A DNA stretch of 33,611 bases from an uncultured Maricaulis sp. GTDB lineage: Bacteria; Pseudomonadota; Alphaproteobacteria; Caulobacterales; Maricaulaceae. Under the pieces are notes generated by a model. The model was given only the letters and a program-made list of their open reading frames with translations. It searched no databases and was not told the DNA's origin. The translations under genes and the position numbers were made by a program. Below are positions 24,238 through 32,779 of the stretch, piece by piece; the stretch's first letter is position 1, and every line of letters begins with the position of its first letter. The DNA lies in contig NZ_CAJQOO010000060.1 in the NCBI RefSeq assembly GCF_905480005.1, positions 1 through 33,611 on the forward strand. The letters run 5' to 3'.

Positions 24238-25623
24238 TTAGCGCTTCATCCGGATGGCCTCGTCGAGCATCTCATCGGCGGTGGTGATGATTTTCGACGA
24301 CGCGGAATAGGCCCGCTGCGTGGTGATCAGGCTGGTGAACTCATTCGCCAGATCGACATTCGAGCTTTCCAGGGTCGAGGCCGCAATGGACCCCGAGGAC
24401 CCCAGGCCCGGCGGGTTGAGCGTGTAGGCACCGGATTCCGATGTCACCGTGAACGTACCGCCGGCTTGTGCTTCCAGGCCGTCCGGGTTGACGAAGGTCG
24501 CAACCGGGATCTGGTAGATCTTGCGGACAATACCATTGGTGAACTTGGCGAAGACGAAGCCGTCATCATCCACATCCACGCTCGAGAAATTACCGAAGGC
24601 GGAGCCATTCACATTGGTCGAGAGCAGGGCGGACGGGCTGTCATACTGGGTGAAGCCACCCGGTGCGTCCGGATCGCCGAAGTCCAGGGTGACGGACTGG
24701 GAGTCCACACCGGTGGCCGTTGCCCACTGGAATTCATTCGCACCAAGGGCTGCGGCGTTGGTGGAGGACAGGAAGTCGAGCTGGGTTGGCAGCGTCGTAT
24801 TGGCACTGTCGAGGCGGCCCTGGGCGTCGAAGGCGACGGTGCCGTTCAGCATCTGGCCGTCGATCAGGCCTGCACCCGTCGTGACGTCACCGGCGGGTAC
24901 CATGTGGACTTCAGCGTGCCACTGGTTCGGGGTCGAGCTCTTCAACATGGAGATCGTCAGGGTGCGGACACCACCGACGCTGTCATAGAAGGGAATGGAG
25001 CGCTGGAAGTCCGGCGTCACCGTACCCGAGGCCATATTGGTCGCCGAGGCCGTCGGATCATAGGTCGCTTCGTCAGCCGAGATCGCCTGGCTCTGCTGCA
25101 GGTTGGCATTGATGCCCATGATCGTCGTGGCTTCCGCAGCACCACCGATGGAGGACAGGTTGATCGTCTCCAGGGCGTTGAGGTCGGACGGGTTTTGCGG
25201 AACGGTGCCATCGGCTGCGACCGGCCAGCCGGCCAGGTACTTGCCGGCATCATTGCGCAGAAAGCCTGTCGTGTCCGGCGTGAACCGGCCAGCACGGGTG
25301 AAGGAGACCGGGTCGGAGGAGTTCGACGCCGCGTCATCGCGAACCACGAAGAAACCCCGGCCTGAGATGGCCAGATCGGTCGGCGAGGAGCCGGCGGTCA
25401 GCAGGCCGCTCTCGCCAATGGCGAGCCGTGCGACAGAGCTGACGCCCGCAGCCGAATAGCCCTTGGTCGAGCTGTCACTGTCATAGAGCGGGGTGAAAAC
25501 GGCTGAAGCGCGCTTGTAACCCACCGTGTTGACGTTGGCGATATTGTCCGAAATCGAGGCGAGTGCGTTCGAGTTCGAGATCAGGCCGGATGCGCCGGCC
25601 AAAAGCGCTGAATTGATGCTCAT
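24238..25623 (-). CDS. flgE: flagellar hook protein FlgE
   Basis: FlgE polymerises into the hook, the universal joint of the flagellum. The 461-aa product has the conserved axial N-terminus (SINSALLAGASGLISNSNALASISDNIANVNTVGYKR), a GYSAAGV segment near residue 57, a variable outer domain (about 150-390), and the conserved C-terminal coil ESSNVDLANEFTSLITTQRAYSASSKIITTADEMLDEAI. No separate sigma-54 site was seen in the 100 bp between flgD and flgE, so it is probably read from the promoter before fliK. It ends in a clear terminator. Confidence 0.93.
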   Translation of the reverse strand: MSINSALLAGASGLISNSNALASISDNIANVNTVGYKRASAVFTPLYDSDSSTKGYSAAGVSSVARLAIGESGLLTAGSSPTDLAISGRGFFVVRDDAASNSSDPVSFTRAGRFTPDTTGFLRNDAGKYLAGWPVAADGTVPQNPSDLNALETINLSSIGGAAEATTIMGINANLQQSQAISADEATYDPTASATNMASGTVTPDFQRSIPFYDSVGGVRTLTISMLKSSTPNQWHAEVHMVPAGDVTTGAGLIDGQMLNGTVAFDAQGRLDSANTTLPTQLDFLSSTNAAALGANEFQWATATGVDSQSVTLDFGDPDAPGGFTQYDSPSALLSTNVNGSAFGNFSSVDVDDDGFVFAKFTNGIVRKIYQIPVATFVNPDGLEAQAGGTFTVTSESGAYTLNPPGLGSSGSIAASTLESSNVDLANEFTSLITTQRAYSASSKIITTADEMLDEAIRMKR

Positions 25624-25723
25624 TATGCATGCTCCTGGCGTTTGTGTTTTTTTAACGGAGCTTTCTGCTGGTCGGGTTAGACGGTTCGCCCTTCTGGCGA
25701 TCCGTATCAGGCCGGCGGCCTGG

Positions 25724-26386
25724 CTATGCGTTTGCGTCCTTGATTGACATCACCGAGGAAAGCGGGACGCGGATCCCGCCCATTTCCACGACGACTTCGG
25801 AACCGGACAGGTCGACACCCGTAACGCGGGCGGCGGCCTGGATATTCACGGCGATATTGTCGCCGTCAGCGTTCTGGGCGATGACTTCCAGCGAGTAGAC
25901 GCCATCCTCCAATGTATTGCCGCCCTCGCCCAGTCCGTCCCAGGTGAAGTCGTGCGAACCGGCGGTGGTCTCGCCGTCAGAACGGGACACGATGCGGTCC
26001 TGGGCATCGCGAATGATGATCGAGGACGTGGTGGCCTCGCTCGGCAATGTGTATTCCCAGCTCGCCTCGCCCTCGGTGAGCATGGCCTGCGGCGTCAGGG
26101 CCGTGGCAACGCGACCGATATAGCTGACCGACGCACTCTGGGCGGCAGCTGATTGAAGCAGCAGGAGGTTTTCCAGATTCTGGTTCTGGGCGATCTGCTG
26201 CTCAACGCTCGAGAAATCGACCAGCTGGTTCACGAACTGGGTCGAATCCAGCGGGTTGAGCGGGTCCTGATTCTTCATCTGCTCTGTGAGCAGGGTCAGG
26301 AACATCTCGAAATTGTCGGCCAGGCCCGTCTGCGAATTCGCGAGGGCGGGGCTGCTGGCGCCGAGACCGGATACTGCGTCTACCAT
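25724..26386 (-). CDS. flgD: flagellar hook capping/assembly protein FlgD
   Basis: FlgD caps the growing hook and directs FlgE assembly, then is discarded. The 220-aa product has the signature LTEQMKNQDPLNPLDSTQFVNQLVDFSSVEQQ (about 33-64). Tudor- and FnIII-like cap domains follow, with the typical FTWDGLGEGGNTLEDGVYSLEV (about 147-168). It lies 9 bp after fliK and 100 bp before flgE, all on one strand. Confidence 0.94.
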   Translation of the reverse strand: MVDAVSGLGASSPALANSQTGLADNFEMFLTLLTEQMKNQDPLNPLDSTQFVNQLVDFSSVEQQIAQNQNLENLLLLQSAAAQSASVSYIGRVATALTPQAMLTEGEASWEYTLPSEATTSSIIIRDAQDRIVSRSDGETTAGSHDFTWDGLGEGGNTLEDGVYSLEVIAQNADGDNIAVNIQAAARVTGVDLSGSEVVVEMGGIRVPLSSVMSIKDANA

Positions 26387-26395
26387 GCGTTACTC

Positions 26396-28192
26396 CTAGA
26401 CCTGCACATCGACGCCGGAGCGTCCGGACAGCAGGAAGCCGTAGGCAGAGCGAGGCCGGGATGCGAGTTCATCCTCGGCGCGCTGCGCCATTTCGGTTGT
26501 CTGGGTGAAGATCGGAAGGGCCTCGCCCTGGCTGCGACCCTCATCGTCGGCCGGGTTCTGGCCGTCATTCATCTGGAAGCTCAGCCCGTCCTCGCCAAGC
26601 TCAAGCCCGGCTTCCGCCAGGGCGCGCTCGAGGTCGCGGGCCGAGCGCTGCAGCTCGTTCAGGGTTTCCGGCCGCTCAACCGTCAGCACGGCATGGACGC
26701 GATTATCGGCTCGCAGCTCGATGCGGACATCGACCTTGCCCAGTTCTGCAGGGTCGAGGCGGATGTCAAAGACCCGGTTGCCGTTCGAGACCTGTTTGGT
26801 GATCTGTCCCGCCAGCTGGGTGGCGCTGTGCGGCGTAAAACGCGGCAATGGATTGCCGGGCCGGTCTGCGGCGAGACGTCCATCGGCCCGCGACAGGTTG
26901 AAATCGGTTTCGGCCTGCAGGGCAGCCTCGGCCTGGGCAGCGTCGGCCATGGCCGCCGCCTGGGCCTGGCCTTCAACCATGAGGGCGGGCAGGGGTGTGA
27001 TCGGCGCACCGGTCTGCGCAGCCGGGGCGGGCGCGGTCTTGCTGGCAGCGAGGGCAGCGGCGGGATCAGCGCTCGGCATACCGGCAGAGGACGGGGCGGT
27101 GCTGCTCGACGCTGCGCCTGGCTGAGCCGGGTTCCCGGCCTGCCCGGTCGGGGCGCCGTTTGCCTGTCCGCCAGGGCGCGCCGCCAGGCTGCTGGCGGTC
27201 TGGATCGCGGCCTCGGCCTGGCCGCGCTGGCGCAATGGCTCGCTGACAGTCCCGTCCGTGGTGGGGGCGGGCGTCTGGGCGGCCGGAGCCGTTGCAGCCG
27301 TCGGTGTCGCAGCGGTACCTGCCGGTCGGGCCGTATTGGTTGCGGCTGAACTGGACGCCGAGGCGGCGGTAGCGGCAGTCGCTTTGCCGGCAACCGGCTT
27401 GCCAGCGTCGAGACGCGGTTCAGCCTGCTTCGGGGCGGCGAGATTGGCGGCGGCCGTCGCGACCGGCGCGATTGCTGCGGGCGGCGTGCTGATGGCCTGT
27501 GTCGGCGTGGCCTGTGTTGGCGTGGCTTGGGTCGGCGTGGCCTGGGCCTGCTGGGTCTGGGCCGGTGCGACCGGCGCTTGTGGGCCCGACGGCGTCGCGG
27601 CCATCGGTGTTGCGATCGGTGTCGCCGTCGCGGGCGTTGCCGGGGACAGTGTGGTGTCGGCGGTCGGGCTGCCGGTCGTGGCATTGCCGGATGAATTGGC
27701 CGCATCAATGACGTTCTGAACCGGTCGGGCCGGCTTGGTGCCAACCGGAGCCACCGGTGCGACCGGCGTGACGGGAATGACCAGGTCATCGCCCAGCTCG
27801 ACATCACCGCCGGATGTGGATGGCAGGACGACCGGCGCTGTGGCGTCCATGGCCAGCGGCGAGGTGGAGGCGAGCGCGGCTTCGCGAACCGGTACTGCCG
27901 GAATGCTTCCGACAGCAGGGGCCCCGGACGCACTGGCTCCGGACGCACTAGTCCCTGGCGCACTGGAGAATGGTGCGGTTTGTGCCGGCGCGGTGGCAGC
28001 CGGAACGCCCGCAAGGGCGGCAATTCGCTGGGTCTGGTTGGCGCTGACCATCAATGCGAATGGCGACGCGCCAGCCTCGACCGATGCGACGCCCTGCACA
28101 GACCCGCGCTCGCCGGACGCAGGCAGCGCAATGGCGCCGCCGGATCCACCGGGGTTGGAGAACAGGTTCGTCATGGTCAGGTCCAGAGTCAT
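26396..28192 (-). CDS. fliK: flagellar hook-length control protein FliK
   Basis: FliK is secreted during hook growth, measures hook length and switches export specificity through FlhB. The 598-aa product is mostly Ala/Pro/Thr/Gln-rich low-complexity sequence (about 20-470), including ATPTQ repeats and GASAS repeats. The conserved FliK C-terminal domain follows (about 470-570), with GQITKQVSNGNRVFDIRLDPAELGKVDVRIEL and VERPETLNELQRSARDLERALAEAGL. ATG 28192 was chosen, with GAAGAG 5 bp upstream; a GTG two codons earlier (28198) is possible. It opens an operon with flgD and flgE, and a sigma-54 site lies about 60 bp upstream. It is longer than the roughly 400-residue enteric FliK; the extra length lies in the disordered ruler region. 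Confidence 0.9.
   Translation of the reverse strand: MTLDLTMTNLFSNPGGSGGAIALPASGERGSVQGVASVEAGASPFALMVSANQTQRIAALAGVPAATAPAQTAPFSSAPGTSASGASASGAPAVGSIPAVPVREAALASTSPLAMDATAPVVLPSTSGGDVELGDDLVIPVTPVAPVAPVGTKPARPVQNVIDAANSSGNATTGSPTADTTLSPATPATATPIATPMAATPSGPQAPVAPAQTQQAQATPTQATPTQATPTQAISTPPAAIAPVATAAANLAAPKQAEPRLDAGKPVAGKATAATAASASSSAATNTARPAGTAATPTAATAPAAQTPAPTTDGTVSEPLRQRGQAEAAIQTASSLAARPGGQANGAPTGQAGNPAQPGAASSSTAPSSAGMPSADPAAALAASKTAPAPAAQTGAPITPLPALMVEGQAQAAAMADAAQAEAALQAETDFNLSRADGRLAADRPGNPLPRFTPHSATQLAGQITKQVSNGNRVFDIRLDPAELGKVDVRIELRADNRVHAVLTVERPETLNELQRSARDLERALAEAGLELGEDGLSFQMNDGQNPADDEGRSQGEALPIFTQTTEMAQRAEDELASRPRSAYGFLLSGRSGVDVQV
27501..27545 (-). repeat. three 15-bp tandem units in fliK
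   Basis: Near-identical 15-mers (GTCGGCGTGGCCTGT, GTTGGCGTGGCTTGG, GTCGGCGTGGCCTGG on the + strand) encode the ATPTQ repeats of FliK. In-frame gain or loss would alter the length of the ruler region. Confidence 0.75.
27924..27968 (-). repeat. second block of three 15-bp units in fliK
   Basis: Units CCGGACGCACTGGCT, CCGGACGCACTAGTC and CCTGGCGCACTGGAG (+ strand) encode the GASAS repeats near the FliK N-terminus. They are more diverged than the other block. Confidence 0.6.
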
Positions 28193-28248
28193 CGACACTC
28201 TTCGCTTGGCTCAAGGCGCACGTCACGCCTCGTCTCACCGAGATGATC

Positions 28249-28263
28249 GCAAGCGGTGTGCCA
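28249..28263 (-). promoter_or_regulatory. sigma-54 promoter of fliK-flgD-flgE
   Basis: On the minus strand TGGCACACCGCTTGC matches TGGCAC-N5-TTGC exactly, with 10 nt between the GG and GC dinucleotides. Transcription would start about 12 bp downstream, leaving a leader of roughly 40-45 nt before fliK. FlbD, encoded in this window, is the expected activator. Confidence 0.85.
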
Positions 28264-28357
28264 GACTGATTTATGTCTAACATGATGATTTATAACATTA
28301 ATTTCGTGGTAATACCTCGTGGTGGGCAGGATCGTCCGGTCAGCCCTGCCCGCCGGT

Positions 28358-28374
28358 GGGCGCAATTTGCCGGG
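28358..28374. promoter_or_regulatory. possible FlbD-binding (ftr-like) element upstream of fliK
   Basis: The minus strand reads CCCGGCAAATTGCGCCC, an imperfect inverted repeat around GCAAATTGC. It sits about 95-125 bp upstream of the fliK sigma-54 promoter, a normal enhancer distance. Likeness to Caulobacter ftr elements is judged from memory. Confidence 0.35.
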
Positions 28375-28700
28375 TTGGTCGCCTGTGCTCCCCGGGGGCC
28401 CCTGCCGGGCCCGCGATGATCAGGGCCGGGTCTTTAAGACCGCGCGTGAGCCCGCGCGCGCACGAGCGCCCCGCGTGGGAGGCGGGTGGCATGGGAGCGG
28501 GTCACGACCGGATTTCGTGGCCTGGCCGGCGTCTGGCCCACGGCTTGCGATGGTTAAGGCAGGTCGCGGCCGTCGCTGTCGCGCCAGGAATTCGGAAAGC
28601 GCATGAAAAAGCAAATTAAGGCAAATGGTTACGGCATGGACTGTCAGGTGGAGGCGCCCTTCGGGTTGACCGCCCCGCTGGGCAATGCTTGCCGCTTTGA

Positions 28701-28715
28701 CGGCAGATATCGCCG
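28701..28715. promoter_or_regulatory. palindromic element CGGC-N7-GCCG upstream of flgK
   Basis: CGGCAGATATCGCCG has symmetric CGGC/GCCG arms. It lies 40-54 bp before the flgK start and just after a sigma-54-like sequence with one base too few between GG and GC (TGGGCAATGCTTGC, 28679-28692). It could be an FlbD site at the flgK promoter; evidence is weak. Confidence 0.3.
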
Positions 28716-28754
28716 CAACCGCTTCCTTTTTGCCGACTGCGCAGGGAGCCAGCC

Positions 28755-30896
28755 ATGTCGTTGAGCGGTATTCTCGGTAACGCCCTTTCGGGGCTGCAGG
28801 CCAGCCAGGCCGGTTTGCGTGCGTCGTCCAACAACGTCGCCAATGTCAACACCGCCGGCTATGCCCGCACCATCGCCAGTTTCGAAGCCCGCAATGTCGG
28901 TGGCGTCGCCATGGGCGTTCAGGTCAATGGCATTGTCCGGGTCGTCGACCGCCATCTCCAGCTGACCTCGCTGCGCTCGATCTCGGAAGCCGGCATGACC
29001 GAGGCCCGGGCCGGTGCGCTGGACCGGTTGCAGTCGCAATTCGGCAATCTGGACGATAGCGGATCGATCTTTGCGCGCCTGAATTCAGCCTTCAACGGGC
29101 TCTCCCAGGCCAGTGTCGATCCAACCCTTTCCGTCGCCCGCCTGTCGGCCGCAGCGGATCTGGACAGCTTCTTCACGGAGGCCCAGCGCCTGTCGGGTGA
29201 AATCCGGGCCCAGCGCCAGGAGACCGACGCCAAGATCAATGCGACGCTGCAGCGCTCCAACGAGATCCTTCGGGAAATCTACGAGCTCAATTCCAACGTC
29301 CAGAGCGTGTCTGCCGGTGGCGGCGACTCCTCGGGCGCCGAAAACCGGATCTCCGAACTGCTCGACGAGATGTCCGGCTATATGGATATCCGCGCGGATT
29401 TCCAGGGCGATGGCCGTGTTGTGCTGCGCACGACGGATGGCGTTCTCCTGCTCGACAATTACCCGGCCACGCTGACCTACAAGGTCGCCGGCACCGGATC
29501 CTATGGCGTCGAGTACGGCAAGATCTTTGCGAACTCGCCCAATGGCGCGAACCCGCAGGAACTGGACAGCCATATCGCGTCCGGTGAGCTGCGCGCCCTG
29601 ATCGATCTGCGCGACAAGACGCTGCCGGATGTGGCTGAGGAATTGGCCGAGATGGCGTCCGGCGCGGCGGATGCGCTGAATGCGGCCCATAATGACGCCG
29701 CCTCCTATCCGGCACCGCAGAGCCTGACCGGTCGCAATACCGGACTGACCGCGGCCGATGCCCATAATTTCACCGGCGCGACCACGCTTGCCGTGGCGGA
29801 TAATTCCGGCGTGCTCGTGCGCCGCATTGATGTCGATTTCGATGCCGGCACCTATTCCGTTGATGGCGGCGCCGCCGTCGGCTTCGCCGGGACGGTCGGT
29901 GATCTCGCCACGGCGCTGAACACAGCCCTGGCTGGCGTCGGTTCCGCGAGCTTTACCGACGGCACGCTGAGTGTCTCGGCCAGTGCCGCCAATAATGGCG
30001 TCGCTTTCCTGCAGGACGAGACCACGCCATCGGATCGCGGCGGGCGGGGCCTGTCGCACTTCTTCGGGCTGAATGATCTCGTCCGTTCGGACTCGCCGGG
30101 TTTCTTCGAGACCGGCCTGTCGGGCACGGATGTCCACCAGTTCGCCACCGGAACCGCGTTGAACTTCCGGATGGACACGATCGATGGCAAGACCGCCAGC
30201 ACCTATTCCATTCCGATGGTCACGGGTGAAACCGTCGACGATATCGTCACCGCCCTCAATGACACCACGACCGGGATGGGGCGCTATGTCACCTTCTCGC
30301 TCGATGGCAATGGCAAGCTCTCCTACACCGCCAATGCGGGCTATGAGGGTTATGAGCTGTCCCTGACCGGCGATGACACGTCACGCGGCAGCACCGGTGT
30401 GCCTTTCTCCAAACTCTTCGGGGTCGGGCTGGAAGCCAAGGCGGCGCGCGCGGAATCCTTCTCGGTCGATACCGCCATCCGCGCCGACTCGGCCCGCCTT
30501 GCCCTGGGCAAGCTGGACATGGATGCGGCAACCGTGGTGGGCGATTTCGTTCTGGCAGCCGGTGATAATCGCGGCGGTAGCGGCCTGCAGGCCGCGCTGT
30601 CGACATCCCGCAGCTTCAATGCCGCCGGGTCACTGGCCGCGTCGACGGCCAGCCTGGGCGATTACACCGCCCGCATTGCCGGCACGATCGGTTCCCGCGC
30701 AGCCCGGGCCGAAAGCGAGGCCGCTTCGGCCGCCACACTGCAGGCGACAGCTGCCCAGAAGCGGGCCGATGTCGAGGGGGTCAGTCTGGACGAGGAACTG
30801 GCAGCGATGACGCTGTACCAGCAATCCTATAATGCCGCCGCGCGCATGCTGCAGGCGGCCAAGGAAATGACCGATACGCTGATGCGGATCGTCTAG
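28755..30896 (+). CDS. flgK: flagellar hook-associated protein 1, FlgK
   Basis: FlgK forms the first hook-filament junction ring. The 713-aa product has the conserved N-terminal axial segment SLSGILGNALSGLQASQAGLRASSNNVANVNTAGYAR and a C-terminal coil ending YQQSYNAAARMLQAAKEMTDTLMRIV. It has a large variable central part (about 330-570) containing two repeats of a DAHNFTGATTL/DVHQFATGTAL type domain. It is longer than the enteric protein (about 550 aa) because of this insertion. A GGGAG ribosome-binding site lies 7 bp before the ATG. flgL follows 14 bp later. Confidence 0.93.
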   Translation: MSLSGILGNALSGLQASQAGLRASSNNVANVNTAGYARTIASFEARNVGGVAMGVQVNGIVRVVDRHLQLTSLRSISEAGMTEARAGALDRLQSQFGNLDDSGSIFARLNSAFNGLSQASVDPTLSVARLSAAADLDSFFTEAQRLSGEIRAQRQETDAKINATLQRSNEILREIYELNSNVQSVSAGGGDSSGAENRISELLDEMSGYMDIRADFQGDGRVVLRTTDGVLLLDNYPATLTYKVAGTGSYGVEYGKIFANSPNGANPQELDSHIASGELRALIDLRDKTLPDVAEELAEMASGAADALNAAHNDAASYPAPQSLTGRNTGLTAADAHNFTGATTLAVADNSGVLVRRIDVDFDAGTYSVDGGAAVGFAGTVGDLATALNTALAGVGSASFTDGTLSVSASAANNGVAFLQDETTPSDRGGRGLSHFFGLNDLVRSDSPGFFETGLSGTDVHQFATGTALNFRMDTIDGKTASTYSIPMVTGETVDDIVTALNDTTTGMGRYVTFSLDGNGKLSYTANAGYEGYELSLTGDDTSRGSTGVPFSKLFGVGLEAKAARAESFSVDTAIRADSARLALGKLDMDAATVVGDFVLAAGDNRGGSGLQAALSTSRSFNAAGSLAASTASLGDYTARIAGTIGSRAARAESEAASAATLQATAAQKRADVEGVSLDEELAAMTLYQQSYNAAARMLQAAKEMTDTLMRIV

Positions 30897-30910
30897 GAGG
30901 TTTATGCGTC

Positions 30911-31825
30911 ATGACCCGTGTTTCCACCTTCGCGGCAAACCAGAATGCACTGATGGACCTGATGAAGGCCCAGAAGTCGCTCTTTGATGCGCAAAAACAG
31001 CTGACCACCGGCAAGCTGGCCACCGATCTCAAGGGCGTCGGCCACCAGGCCGAGACGCTTTCCGCCACCCGCGCCGCCCTGCAGCGCGCGCAATCCTACG
31101 AGCAGGCCGCTGTCCGGACCGAGGCGCGGCTGGAGACCCAGGATATTGCCATGGGCCAGATGGCCGAGGCGATCACCGATCTGCGTCTCGCTGTCACCTC
31201 CAAGGATGGCGACTACACGATGCACCAGGTGCGCGAAGCCTTCTACAAGGTCTCCAACGCGCTCAACATGCAGCATGCCGGGACGTATATCTTCGGCGGG
31301 ACCCGCACCGATATCGCCCCCGTCGAAACCAATGACATCGATGATCTGATCCCGATGGGCACTGCCAGCGAGGCTTTCGTCAACAATGATCGCCGTCCCC
31401 AGGTCCAGCTTGACCAGAATCTGACCATCGACACCGGCATGCTGGCCAGCGATGTCGGCGGCGAGGTTTTCGACAGTTTCAAGCGGATTGCCGATTTCAA
31501 TGCCGGCGCCAATGGGCCCTTCGACCGGCCCCTGAGCGCGCCCCAGGAAACCTTCCTCAATGGCGAGATCGAGAATGTCATCACGGCGCTGGACAATCTC
31601 AACACCAAGATCGGTGAGAACGGCGCTGCCCAGGCCAATGTGGAAACGATGAAAAACTCCCAATCCGACCGCCAGACCTTCCTGCAGCAAATGCTGTCGG
31701 ACCTGGAGGATGTCGACATGGCCGAAGCGGCGACCCGTTTCCAGCAGGCCCAGACCGCGCTCGACGTCTCGGCCAAAACCTTCTCCTCGCTCAGCCAGGT
31801 CTCCCTGCTGCAATATCTGAGATAG
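30911..31825 (+). CDS. flgL: flagellar hook-associated protein 3, FlgL
   Basis: FlgL is the second junction ring between hook and filament and belongs to the flagellin superfamily. The 304-aa product has a flagellin-like N-terminal coil (STFAANQNALMDLMKAQKSLFDAQKQLTTGK, about 5-34) and a short central domain. Its C-terminal coil (DLEDVDMAEAATRFQQAQTALDVSAKTFSSLSQVSLLQYL) is typical of FlgL and flagellin. It could be mistaken for a flagellin, but position after flgK and the short centre favour FlgL. AGGAGG overlaps the flgK stop region. Confidence 0.92.
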   Translation: MTRVSTFAANQNALMDLMKAQKSLFDAQKQLTTGKLATDLKGVGHQAETLSATRAALQRAQSYEQAAVRTEARLETQDIAMGQMAEAITDLRLAVTSKDGDYTMHQVREAFYKVSNALNMQHAGTYIFGGTRTDIAPVETNDIDDLIPMGTASEAFVNNDRRPQVQLDQNLTIDTGMLASDVGGEVFDSFKRIADFNAGANGPFDRPLSAPQETFLNGEIENVITALDNLNTKIGENGAAQANVETMKNSQSDRQTFLQQMLSDLEDVDMAEAATRFQQAQTALDVSAKTFSSLSQVSLLQYLR

Positions 31826-31906
31826 GTCGGGGGACGGTCGCCGGCCTATTCCCGATTGATCGGGCTCGCGGTGGCTTGCATGCTTGGCACATTCACGGGA
31901 GGCCGC

Positions 31907-32140
31907 ATGCTCAAACGCATTCTTGTTACCTTGATCACCATGATGATCGGTGCCGCGATCGGGGCCGGCATCGTCTGGCTGGCCACCGGTCATGTCGGCG
32001 CCAGCCTTGTGGCCGCCGTCCTGATGCTCCCGATCTTCGGCCTGCTCGGGCTCGGCCTTGGCGGCGCCCTGCTGGGTCGCAACAAAAACCCAGCCGCGAT
32101 GAGTGCCTATGCCGGCAATGCCGGGAATATCCGCTCTTAG
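31907..32140 (+). CDS. small two-helix membrane protein of unknown function
   Basis: The 77-aa product starts at ATG 31907 behind a perfect GGGAGG with a 4-nt spacer; the frame opens earlier at a TTG, but that extension has no such site. It has two hydrophobic segments (ILVTLITMMIGAAIGAGIVWLA and ASLVAAVLMLPIFGLLGLGLGGALLG) joined by a short loop and a polar tail. I do not recognise a family. It begins 81 bp after flgL on the same strand, so it may be cotranscribed. The GG-rich second helix resembles that of the next small protein. Confidence 0.55.
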   Translation: MLKRILVTLITMMIGAAIGAGIVWLATGHVGASLVAAVLMLPIFGLLGLGLGGALLGRNKNPAAMSAYAGNAGNIRS

Positions 32141-32234
32141 CGTCGTTGCTTGCTTCACGTATACAGCCGCCTCGCGGGTCCCGCGTCTGTCTTCGATGAT
32201 CGCGCTGTTAAATTGAACGCTTGGGGGCAATCTT

Positions 32235-32528
32235 TTGGCTCGAAATCAAAATAATAAGCGACGTCGTCCGGCCCTTGGCGGTGCTGTCTTCGGTGGTCTG
32301 ATCGTCCTTGCGCTCTTGGCATTGGGGGTGGGGGTGACCGTCACCGGGCTGCCCTGGATAATACTCGGAGCCGCCATCGGTGGTGGCGTTCTCGGCGACA
32401 GGTTGAGAAACGCTTCAGCCGACGCGACCATCCCACGCCTGATCGAATCTCTTTTCTCCAGTGTTGGAGGGCTGTTTTCTGGAGCGATTGACTTCTTTGG
32501 TGACGTCTTCAACGGGGCGGACGGTTGA
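32235..32528 (+). CDS. small membrane protein of unknown function with TTG start
   Basis: The 97-aa product starts at TTG with GGGGG about 8 bp upstream; there is no internal Met, so no other common start fits. A basic N-terminus (ARNQNNKRRRP) is followed by two hydrophobic segments (GGAVFGGLIVLALLALGVGVTV and PWIILGAAIGGGVLG). An amphipathic C-terminal part (RLIESLFSSVGGLFSGAIDFFGDVF) looks able to lie on the membrane. No family is recognised. The stop overlaps the next gene by four bases (TTGA). Codon use is somewhat less GC-rich than in the flagellar genes. Confidence 0.5.
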   Translation: MARNQNNKRRRPALGGAVFGGLIVLALLALGVGVTVTGLPWIILGAAIGGGVLGDRLRNASADATIPRLIESLFSSVGGLFSGAIDFFGDVFNGADG

Positions 32529-32779
32529 TAGCAGATACTGATCCTTCACAAGCAACTGGCGCTGGCCGACGGGCGTTGAGAGGCAGCGCCTTTATTGCCG
32601 GTGCATTGAGCCTGGCTGTCGCGGCGCTTTGCATATGGCTGAAAGCGCATCTGATCGTTCTTGTACTCGTTGTTTCTTTGACATTTCTGAGCACATTGAT
32701 TGTCGCGTATTTTGTCATTTTGGATCCGAAAGGATTTCTGCGGCACTTGCTGCGAGAGGCTTTCGCTGGCTGGCAATGA
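32525..32779 (+). CDS. small membrane protein of unknown function, overlapping the previous gene
   Basis: The 84-aa product starts at a TTG that overlaps the preceding stop (TTGA), suggesting translational coupling. After a polar N-terminus (about 1-18) there are two hydrophobic segments, FIAGALSLAVAALCIWL and LIVLVLVVSLTFLSTLIVAYFVI, and a basic amphipathic tail (LRHLLREAFAGW). No family is recognised. Together with the two preceding small proteins it forms a run of membrane proteins between flgL and mnmA. A coding role is likely from composition and overlap but is not proved. Confidence 0.45.
   Translation: MIADTDPSQATGAGRRALRGSAFIAGALSLAVAALCIWLKAHLIVLVLVVSLTFLSTLIVAYFVILDPKGFLRHLLREAFAGWQ

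Larger units (their letters stand above)
28283..28754. promoter_or_regulatory. 472-bp intergenic region between fliK and flgK
   Basis: No convincing gene is seen. The left end adjoins the fliK sigma-54 promoter. A possible FlbD site lies at 28358-28374. The middle (about 28380-28530) is very GC-rich. A short AT-rich stretch (28600-28625) comes before a sigma-54-like near miss at 28679-28692 and a palindromic element at 28701-28715, ahead of flgK. Confidence 0.5.

Noticed and set aside
26153-27349. 398-codon open frame on the + strand
   Set aside because: Antisense to fliK and flgD; a product of biased codon use in the opposite strand.
28679-28692. Sigma-54 promoter of flgK
   Set aside because: TGGGCAATGCTTGC resembles the consensus but has 9 rather than 10 nt between GG and GC; kept only as a near miss.
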